From contig CALHAT010000002.1 in the NCBI GenBank assembly GCA_937934285.1, positions 1 to 5,717 of the forward strand: 5,717 bases of DNA, in the 5' to 3' direction. The translations under genes were made by a program, and so were the position numbers. The DNA comes from Minisyncoccota bacterium. Lineage in GTDB: Bacteria; Patescibacteriota; Minisyncoccia; UBA6257; HR35. The notes under the pieces are model-generated. The model did not search any database. It was not told the origin of the DNA and saw nothing but the letters and a program-made list of their open reading frames with translations. Below, piece by piece: positions 1 to 4,825 of this stretch; position 1 is the first letter of the stretch, and each line of letters begins with the position of its first letter.

Positions 1-2606
1 ACAATAGTCGAGTCCGTGACGCCTTCGCAGTTGCTAAAAAAAATCAACCTTGTTTAACAGGAGATACTTTAATTACTTTAAAGGATGGAAGAGAAATAAC
101 TATTAAAGAAATTTTTGAAAAGAAATTAATTGGAGAAGAGGTTTTAGCTTTTGATGAAAATTTTCAAATTAAACCGGCAAAAATAATCGGAGCTACAAAA
201 ACACCAAAACAAAAAATTCTAAAAATTAAAACATCCTTTTCTGAATTAAAACTAACTCCAAATCATCTTTTGCCAACACTAAAAAATGGTCAACTTGAAT
301 GGCAAGAAGCAAAAGAATTAAAAATCGGCGACTTTATTGCTTTTCCTAAAAAAATTACGGAAGAATTTAGAATAAGACCAATCAAATTCTTAGAACTTTT
401 ACCTTCTCAAACCAGAATCTACTTTAAAAATAACTCACAACCAAAAATTTATAACAATAAAAAATATTACAAATCGATCAAACTAAAAGATTTAGATATT
501 AAAAAGATTAATCATAACGAAATAGCTTGGATTGCCTTAGGAAGAGGAGGTTTTACGGATTCATATCTATTTAAATTTCCAGAATTTATCAACGAAGACA
601 TTCTTTATCTCAAAGGATTGCTTGATGGCGATGGTTCCTATCATAAAAATAAATCTACTATAACTTTCATCAATACTGAGTTAATCTTGCACAAAGAAAT
701 AAAGAGAATCATAAAAGAAAACTTCGGTCTGAATGTTAAGACCTATAAAAATAAAAAATATTTCAACATTTTGCCTCAAGGAAAGCCACCAAAAAATCTT
801 AAAGATTGTTATACAACATACATTAATAACAAATTACTTAAAATAGTACTCAAAAAACTAGATGAAGTACTTTTAAATTTGCCTGATAATTTAATTGCCA
901 GTTGGATTGCTGGACTTTTAGACAGCGATGGATATATAGCAAACAAAAACAATCATCCTAAAGTGGTAATTGTTGCTTCCAAAAGTGAATTAAACCATCT
1001 TATAAGGTCAGCGCTTTTAAGATTAGGAATTATTGCTTATAAAACCAAAGCAAACAAGGAAGCTAGTATTGAAATTACTGGTAAATATAATTTAAGCATT
1101 TTTAAAGAAAAAATATTCCCGAAACATCCTGAAAAGAAAGCAAAATTAATCAATCTTCGAGTAAATGGACTTAAAAGTTGGCGTTTGGGAAAAATTCCTG
1201 TTGGTGAATTACTAAAAACTACTCGCGTTTCTTTGGGTGTAGGGCAAAGAGCTTTCAAAAATGGGCATATGGTTTCTTGTTGGGAAAGAAATGTTCATCT
1301 TCCATCTTTCGAAAATTTAACTATTAAAGTCAATGAATTAGAAACAATTTTGAAAGAAAAAAATGTTCACTATAATGAATATTTCTTAAAACTAAAAAAT
1401 TTAATTTTCGGAGATGTTTTGTGGTGTCAAATAAAAAGTGTTGAGGAATTATCTGAAAAAGAAGATGTTTATGATTTAATTTTAGATAAATATCATAATT
1501 TTATAGCTAATAATCATTTTGTTCATAATTGCTTGCTTTTTATTGATGAATTGGATGCTATTGGAAAAATAAGGGGAGTTGGGATAACTGGAGGTCATGA
1601 AGAAAGAGAACAAACTTTAAATCAAATTTTAGTTGAAATGGATGGCTTTGAAAAAGGAACGAGGATAGTAGTACTCGCGGCAACTAATCGACCTGATGTT
1701 TTAGATCCAGCTCTTCTTCGGCCTGGAAGATTTGATCGCAAAATTGTTTTAGAACTTCCCGATATTAAAGCTCGGGAAGATATTTTAAAAATTCACTTAA
1801 GAGATAAAAAGATTAGCAAAATTAATTTAAGGCAGATTGCCGAAAGAACACCTGGTTTTTCAGGTGCTGATTTAGCTAATTTATGTAATGAAGCAGCAAT
1901 TTTAGCAGCTCGAAGAAACAAAGAATTTATTACCCAAAAAGAACTTTTAGATTCAATTGAAAAAGTTTTATTGGGTCCGGAAAGAAAAACTAAAGCTTAT
2001 TCACAAAAAGAAAAAGAAATTGCTGCTTATCATGAAGCTGGTCATGCCATTGTTGCTCATTATTTGAAATATTCAAATCCTGTCCAAAAAATATCAATTA
2101 TTTCTCGTGGTCGGGCTGGTGGTTATACTTTAAAATTACCAACCGAAGAGAAAAGTTTTTACTTTAAAAAAGAATTTTTAGATGAGCTGGCTTCAATGCT
2201 TGGTGGTTATGCTGCTGAAAAATTGGTTTTTGGGGATATTACCACTGGCGCCAGTAATGATTTAGAGATTGCCACTGATTTAGCTAAACAATTGGTAATT
2301 CGATTTGGAATGTCAGAAAAATTAGGTCCAGTTTCTCTCACGAAACGAAGCCCAACTTTTATTGGACCAGAATTTTTTGAAAAAGAATATTCAGAAAAAA
2401 CAGCCGAAACAATTGATGAAGAAGTTAGAAATATAATTAATCAGGCTTTAGACAGAGCTTTAAAAGTTTTAGAAATTAAAAGAGATAAATTAGAAAAGCT
2501 CAGTCAAGTTTTAATTAAAAAAGAAGTTATTGAACAAAAACAATTTGAAAAATTGATTGCTGAGCCAAAAGGAAGTCTTATATTAACCAGTTCTGAAAGT
2601 AATTGA
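1..2606 (+). CDS. ftsH: ATP-dependent zinc metalloprotease FtsH, 5'-truncated, interrupted by an intein
   Basis: FtsH is a membrane-anchored hexameric AAA+ protease that unfolds and degrades misfolded membrane and short-lived cytosolic proteins. The first full codon is at 3. The visible N-extein (3-50, 16 residues, containing SRVRDAF and AKKNQP) matches the segment just before Walker B; the membrane domain and Walker A lie outside the window. An in-frame intein fills 51-1529. The C-extein (1530-2603, 358 residues) has Walker B CLLFIDE (DE at 1545-1550), the second region of homology TNRPDVLDPALLRPGRFDR with both arginine fingers (1728, 1737), the zinc motif HEAGH (2031-2045) and the third-ligand Asp in GASND (2259). 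All catalytic residues in view are intact, so the spliced protein should be active. The tail after the protease domain is short compared with E. coli FtsH. The stop is TGA. A TTG-initiated reading from 270 would start inside the intein and is not the gene start. Confidence 0.97.
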   Translation, partial: NSRVRDAFAVAKKNQPCLTGDTLITLKDGREITIKEIFEKKLIGEEVLAFDENFQIKPAKIIGATKTPKQKILKIKTSFSELKLTPNHLLPTLKNGQLEWQEAKELKIGDFIAFPKKITEEFRIRPIKFLELLPSQTRIYFKNNSQPKIYNNKKYYKSIKLKDLDIKKINHNEIAWIALGRGGFTDSYLFKFPEFINEDILYLKGLLDGDGSYHKNKSTITFINTELILHKEIKRIIKENFGLNVKTYKNKKYFNILPQGKPPKNLKDCYTTYINNKLLKIVLKKLDEVLLNLPDNLIASWIAGLLDSDGYIANKNNHPKVVIVASKSELNHLIRSALLRLGIIAYKTKANKEASIEITGKYNLSIFKEKIFPKHPEKKAKLINLRVNGLKSWRLGKIPVGELLKTTRVSLGVGQRAFKNGHMVSCWERNVHLPSFENLTIKVNELETILKEKNVHYNEYFLKLKNLIFGDVLWCQIKSVEELSEKEDVYDLILDKYHNFIANNHFVHNCLLFIDELDAIGKIRGVGITGGHEEREQTLNQILVEMDGFEKGTRIVVLAATNRPDVLDPALLRPGRFDRKIVLELPDIKAREDILKIHLRDKKISKINLRQIAERTPGFSGADLANLCNEAAILAARRNKEFITQKELLDSIEKVLLGPERKTKAYSQKEKEIAAYHEAGHAIVAHYLKYSNPVQKISIISRGRAGGYTLKLPTEEKSFYFKKEFLDELASMLGGYAAEKLVFGDITTGASNDLEIATDLAKQLVIRFGMSEKLGPVSLTKRSPTFIGPEFFEKEYSEKTAETIDEEVRNIINQALDRALKVLEIKRDKLEKLSQVLIKKEVIEQKQFEKLIAEPKGSLILTSSESN
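51..1529 (+). mobile_element. Class 1 intein with LAGLIDADG homing endonuclease, inserted in FtsH
   Basis: This is a 493-residue self-splicing element within the FtsH frame. The N-terminal block starts with the nucleophile Cys1 in CLTGDTLITL. Block B is LTPNH, with Thr69 and His72. Block F is VYDLILDKYHNFIANN (about residues 473-488). Block G ends FVHN, with penultimate His492 and terminal Asn493, followed by Cys+1 of the host (1530). Two dodecapeptide motifs, LKGLLDGDG (609-635, residues 187-195) and IAGLLDSDG (906-932, residues 286-294), each keep the catalytic Asp. This is the layout of a monomeric double-motif homing endonuclease. Residues about 384-430 resemble an XRE-type helix-turn-helix. 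Splicing would join ...KKNQP to CLLFIDE and restore the normal FtsH sequence. The frame is open throughout and all key residues are present, so both splicing and homing may still work. The class is clear; activity is inferred. Confidence 0.96.
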
Positions 2607-3162
2607 CCAATAAACTTATATAAGGAAAAAAGAGCCAAATAAAAATAAAAATTAAAAAAAATCCATAAATCTCTAAATATTGATAAATATGAAAAGGTAT
2701 TTTTAAGAGTAAAAGCTTCGAACCGTCTAAGGGTGGAATTGGCACTAGATTGAAAATAGCTAAAAGAAGATTGATCCTAACTCCATAATTTAAAAGAGAT
2801 AAAAAATTAGTTATTTGTTGAAATAGAAAAATCTTATAAAGAAAAGAAAAAAATAAAGCTAAAAATATATTAATTAATGGTCCAGCTAAAGCAATCAAGA
2901 TTGAATCTTTTTGAGGATTTTTTAAGTTATAAGGATTATAAGGAACTGGTTTGGCATAGCCAAAAATAAAACCTGTTGTTAGAAAAGTTAAGAACGGCAA
3001 AATAATAGTTCCAAAAAAATCTATATGCGAGATTGGATTAAAAGTAAGCCTTCCTTCATATTTTGCTGTTGGGTCTCCTAATTTATAAGCAACATAACCG
3101 TGAGAAATTTCGTGTAAAATTATTGAATAAAGTAAAATTAAAATTAATAAAATTGTCTCCAT
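2578..3162 (-). CDS. Site-2 protease family (M50) membrane zinc metalloprotease
   Basis: This 194-residue, very hydrophobic protein belongs to the M50 / SpoIVFB-YwhC-like family of intramembrane proteases, which cut within or near membrane segments. The zinc-binding HEISH (residues 17-21) sits at the end of the first membrane helix. A second core motif NLVPIPPLDG (residues 138-147) supplies the third zinc ligand, Asp146. AGPLIN (about residues 93-98) is the usual Gly-Pro-Asn signature. About five membrane segments are visible (roughly 1-22, 47-70, 87-113, 119-143, 164-188), which suits the minimal members of the family. There is no PDZ or CBS domain. The start at 3162 puts HExxH at the normal distance. 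No Shine-Dalgarno is seen, but an extended -10 box lies 6 nt upstream. The 3' end overlaps convergent ftsH by 29 bases. The substrate is not evident; a link to FtsH in membrane proteolysis is only suggested by adjacency. Confidence 0.93.
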   Translation of the reverse strand: METILLILILLYSIILHEISHGYVAYKLGDPTAKYEGRLTFNPISHIDFFGTIILPFLTFLTTGFIFGYAKPVPYNPYNLKNPQKDSILIALAGPLINIFLALFFSFLYKIFLFQQITNFLSLLNYGVRINLLLAIFNLVPIPPLDGSKLLLLKIPFHIYQYLEIYGFFLIFIFIWLFFPYISLLVNYFQNWLI

Positions 3163-3168
3163 CTAATT

Positions 3169-3177
3169 ATTTTAACA
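3169..3177 (-). promoter_or_regulatory. Extended -10 promoter of the M50 protease gene
   Basis: The minus strand reads TGTTAAAAT, a TGn motif followed by a -10 hexamer (TAAAAT, one mismatch to consensus). Six bases separate the hexamer from the ATG, so the expected +1 is the A of the start codon. This implies a leaderless mRNA. No good -35 is seen; that region overlaps the divergent tRNA-Ala gene. AT-rich sequence makes chance matches common, so confidence is moderate. Confidence 0.45.
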
Positions 3178-3183
3178 TAAAAT

Positions 3184-3254
3184 GGGCCTATAGTTTAACG
3201 GCAAAACACCGCTATCGCAAAGCGGAGATGGGGGTTCAATTCCCCCTGGGTCCA
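3184..3254 (+). tRNA. tRNA-Ala (anticodon CGC)
   Basis: The 71-nt sequence folds as a full cloverleaf. The acceptor stem is GGGCCTA/TGGGTCC, with a G3:U70 wobble (3186/3251), the classic alanine identity element, and A73 at 3254. Also present are U8, A14, G18G19, a GTTT/AAAC D stem and a CCGCT/AGCGG anticodon stem. The anticodon loop is ATCGCAA with CGC at 3216-3218. The T arm is GGGGG-TTCAATT-CCCCC. CCA is not encoded. CGC reads GCG, a codon seldom used in this window. The gene is divergent from the M50 gene (21-bp gap) and convergent with tRNA-Leu (10-bp gap). Confidence 0.93.
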
Positions 3255-3264
3255 AAAAATTATG

Positions 3265-3349
3265 TGCCCGGGGAGGGAGTCGAACCCTCACGGCTCAAGG
3301 AGCCAACGGATTTTAAGTCCGTCGCGTCTACCAATTCCGCCACCCGGGC
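3265..3349 (-). tRNA. tRNA-Leu (anticodon TAA)
   Basis: This 85-nt class II tRNA has acceptor stem GCCCGGG/CCCGGGC, discriminator A73, a D arm with GG in its loop, and anticodon stem ACGGA/TCCGT with loop CTTAAAA. The anticodon TAA is at 3313-3315. The long variable arm GGCTC-CTT-GAGCC is diagnostic of Leu/Ser-type tRNAs. The T arm is GAGGG-TTCGACT-CCCTC. CCA is not encoded. It reads TTA, the commonest leucine codon here. The 72 bases upstream of its 5' end carry a partial copy of its own 5' strand and two hairpins. Confidence 0.97.
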
Positions 3350-3355
3350 AGCGAA

Positions 3356-3370
3356 GTTCACAAAGTGAAC
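3356..3370. repeat. Short perfect hairpin upstream of tRNA-Leu
   Basis: GTTCAC and GTGAAC form a perfect 6-bp stem with an AAA loop on the + strand (TTT on -). It lies 6 bases from the tRNA-Leu 5' end and one base from the larger hairpin that follows. It could be part of the tRNA precursor leader or of a repeat-like element. No T-run follows it on either strand, so it is not a typical terminator. Confidence 0.6.
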
Positions 3371-3371
3371 G

Positions 3372-3421
3372 AGTCTGGGTGGCGAAGGGGCAATTTTATT
3401 GTCCCCGACCGCCACCCGGGC
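3372..3421. repeat. Stable compound hairpin containing a copy of the tRNA-Leu 5' end
   Basis: GTCTGGGTGGCG (3372-3383) pairs with CGCCACCCGGGC (3410-3421) over 12 bp, including two G-T wobbles. Inside it, GGGGCAAT and ATTGTCCCC form a second stem with one bulged T. On the minus strand the outer arm reads GCCCGGGTGGCGG (3409-3421), identical to the first 13 bases of the tRNA-Leu gene that starts 72 bases downstream. The opposite arm (CGCCACCC on minus) is complementary to both copies. It may be a leader structure of the tRNA transcript or a repeat derived from the tRNA gene. Confidence 0.7.
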
Positions 3422-3434
3422 AAAAATAATGGGA

Positions 3435-3495
3435 TTTAGCCGCTCGCCGTTAGGCGTTAGAAAAATTTTCTAATAACTAACGGCTAGAGGCTAAA
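3435..3495. repeat. 61-nt symmetric inverted repeat (REP-like hairpin) after the nuclease gene
   Basis: TTTAGCC/GGCTAAA (7 bp), GCCGTTAG/CTAACGGC (8 bp) and TTAGAAAA/TTTTCTAA (8 bp) nest symmetrically around a single A at 3465. Two small internal loops of 4 and 3 bases per side separate the stems. The element begins 7 bases beyond the stop of the nuclease gene. Its GC-rich motifs stand out from the AT-rich surroundings. A T-rich stretch on the minus strand (3422-3430) is offset from the stem base, so a termination role for the nuclease transcript is possible but not canonical. It resembles a mobile intergenic repeat unit. Confidence 0.75.
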
Positions 3496-3502
3496 AACTG
3501 AA

Positions 3503-4288
3503 TTACAAATATCCTATTTCTTTCAAAAAATCTCGATATTCCCATTCCCACAAACCTTTACAGTGCAAAAAGCCCTTAAAATCTTCTTCGTGGTCTTCAA
3601 ATTCTTTTAATTCCCATTCGCCTAAGATTTCACCAAATCGATGCTCACAATTAGGATCACCATCTTCAATCTTGTTTCCCATTTTTTTAACTCGCATAAC
3701 TGCTCCACATCTTTCACAAATTTTTTTTTGACCAATCCGTAAAATATATCTCTTTTCAATTTCCTTTGGTAAAATTATTTTTCTACTTTGATTATCTAAA
3801 AGCCAAGGTTCTTCATTTAAAGCATAAAAATAAGCTGAAGTTTGAAGTTTATAATCGTCATAAACCGAGCTTGAGGTTTTAATATCGATAAGAGCAAAAT
3901 ACCCATCAATTTCTCCTAAAACATCGAAGGTACCAGCATATCGATAACCCGGATGCTTAACTTTTTTTTCTAGCCATTCAATTTTAGAAAACAAAGAATG
4001 ATTTTTCAAAAAATCTTCAAAAGCTTGTTTAATACCAAGATATTCTTCGGGAACAATAATTGACCGATGAGAAATAAAACTTTCGATTATTTCATGAACA
4101 ATTTTCCCTTCACTAGCTGCTTTTTGTTTTTTTTGATTAGCAGCATTGAAACTTTCAGCCTGACCATAAAAATAATATAAAGCTGGTTTGCTTTTAATAT
4201 CGCAAATCTTGGTCACTCTCGGATACCAAACATTTTCAAGATAATAACCTTGATCTTTTTTGAACTCTTCAATATTTTGATATTTCAT
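3503..4288 (-). CDS. PD-(D/E)XK nuclease (RecB/Cas4-like) with an inserted zinc knuckle
   Basis: This 261-residue protein matches the RecB-type PD-(D/E)XK nuclease pattern, which covers metal-dependent DNA cleavage in repair, recombination or phage processing. Motifs in order are GKIVH with His65, GTFD with Asp122, LIDIKT with Asp135 and Lys137, and the QTSAY motif beginning at Gln149. The metal-binding D...DxK core is complete. After the core, CERC (191, 194) and CEH (214, 216) form a probable Cys3His zinc site between strands that usually connect directly. There are no helicase motifs and no N-terminal Cys cluster, so it is not clearly Cas4 or RecB. The start at 4288 (MKYQNIEEF) is chosen over an ATG at 4330 because the extra 14 codons are repeat sequence and an extended -10 box lies just upstream of 4288. 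It is divergent from def. The exact role is unknown. Confidence 0.85.
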   Translation of the reverse strand: MKYQNIEEFKKDQGYYLENVWYPRVTKICDIKSKPALYYFYGQAESFNAANQKKQKAASEGKIVHEIIESFISHRSIIVPEEYLGIKQAFEDFLKNHSLFSKIEWLEKKVKHPGYRYAGTFDVLGEIDGYFALIDIKTSSSVYDDYKLQTSAYFYALNEEPWLLDNQSRKIILPKEIEKRYILRIGQKKICERCGAVMRVKKMGNKIEDGDPNCEHRFGEILGEWELKEFEDHEEDFKGFLHCKGLWEWEYRDFLKEIGYL

Positions 4289-4295
4289 TAGTATA

Positions 4296-4304
4296 ATTAT
4301 ATCA
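4296..4304 (-). promoter_or_regulatory. Extended -10 promoter of the nuclease gene
   Basis: The minus strand reads TGATATAAT, a perfect TATAAT hexamer with a TGn extension. Its last base is 7 nt from the ATG at 4288, putting the expected +1 at or one base before the start codon, hence a leaderless or near-leaderless mRNA. No convincing -35 is seen and no Shine-Dalgarno is present. The position also argues against the ATG at 4330, which lies upstream of this box. Confidence 0.6.
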
Positions 4305-4310
4305 TAAAGA

Positions 4311-4358
4311 CGCGAATGGACGTGAATCAAACGCGAATGGATGCGAATATCATTCGCG
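4311..4358. repeat. Degenerate tandem GCGAAT repeats in a divergent intergenic gap
   Basis: Four adjacent 10-11-base units share the core YGYGAAT: CGCGAATGGA (4311-4320), CGTGAATCAAA (4321-4331), CGCGAATGGA again (4332-4341) and TGCGAATATC (4342-4351). An inverted ATTCGC follows (4352-4357) and pairs with GCGAAT (4343-4348) across a 3-base loop. The two exact CGCGAATGGA copies are 21 bases apart, about two helical turns. The block lies between the divergent nuclease and def starts, so it may be a regulator binding array or a repeat element. Confidence 0.7.
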
Positions 4359-4375
4359 ACGATTTGCGTTTATAA

Positions 4376-4825
4376 ATGAAAATAATAACTTTTCCTAATA
4401 AAATTTTAAAAGAAAAAACTGAGGAGGTTAAAGAGATTAATAAAGAAGTTAAAGAACTTGTAAAAATAATGAAACAGATTATGCAAGAAAACAACGGTGT
4501 TGGTTTAGCTGCTAATCAAATTGGTAAAAATTTAGCTATTTTTGTTGCCGAAGATAAAAACAAAATTCACACTTTCATTAATCCCAAAATTGTAAAATTT
4601 ATTGGTAAAGAGGAAATTGTTGAAGAAGGTTGTTTGAGCCTACCAAAAATTTGGGGCTATTTAAAAAGATACCCGGAAGTTATTATTGAATATCAAAATT
4701 TATTTGGCAAAAAGAAAAAAATGAGAGCTAAGGGTTTATTAGCACAAATTATTCAACATGAAATTGATCATCTAAATGGCGAACTTTTTATTGACAAAGC
4801 AATTGAAGTTTTTAAAATAGAATGA
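4376..4825 (+). CDS. def: Peptide deformylase
   Basis: This 149-residue cytosolic metalloenzyme removes the formyl group from the N-terminal Met of nascent proteins. All three family motifs are present: GVGLAANQ (residues 41-48), EGCLSLP with metal ligand Cys86, and QHEIDHLNG with ligands His128 and His132 and catalytic Glu129. The length is slightly below E. coli Def (about 169) because the C-terminal tail is short. The start MKIITFPNKIL is the usual family N-terminus and leaves no room for an alternative. No Shine-Dalgarno precedes the ATG. TATAAA lies immediately before and overlapping the start, too close to act as a -10 for this ATG, so the promoter is unclear. The stop overlaps the fmt start (ATGA), indicating a two-gene operon. 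Confidence 0.98.
   Translation: MKIITFPNKILKEKTEEVKEINKEVKELVKIMKQIMQENNGVGLAANQIGKNLAIFVAEDKNKIHTFINPKIVKFIGKEEIVEEGCLSLPKIWGYLKRYPEVIIEYQNLFGKKKKMRAKGLLAQIIQHEIDHLNGELFIDKAIEVFKIE

Noticed and set aside
1037..1258. 73-codon open frame on the minus strand
   Set aside because: It lies wholly antisense to the intein, has no recognisable motif and no convincing start region; it is a shadow of the real frame.
270..2606. Reading ftsH as starting at the TTG at 270
   Set aside because: The frame is open upstream to position 3 and encodes the N-extein and intein blocks A and B; 270 lies inside the intein.
3183..3254. Alternative fold of the Ala tRNA with a U1-A72 acceptor (Gln-like)
   Set aside because: That register loses U8, A14 and the normal D stem. 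Starting at 3184 gives a fully canonical cloverleaf with G3:U70 and A73.
3063..3368. 101-codon open frame on the plus strand
   Set aside because: It runs antisense through the M50 gene start and then through both tRNA genes; the latter half is a translation of tRNA sequence.
3372..3495. Canonical Rho-independent terminators
   Set aside because: None of the hairpins is followed directly by a T-run on either strand; the nearest T-rich stretch (3422-3430, minus) is offset from the stem.
3503..4288. Calling the nuclease Cas4
   Set aside because: It lacks the conserved Cys cluster layout of Cas4 and there is no CRISPR context; only the broader PD-(D/E)XK assignment is supported.
4289..4330. Upstream ATG at 4330 as the nuclease start
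   Set aside because: The extra 14 residues come from the GCGAAT repeat block and the promoter region, and the -10 box lies downstream of that ATG.
4311..4358. CRISPR array or iterons
   Set aside because: Units are only 10-11 bases, degenerate and without unique spacers, and there are no cas genes or replication initiator nearby.
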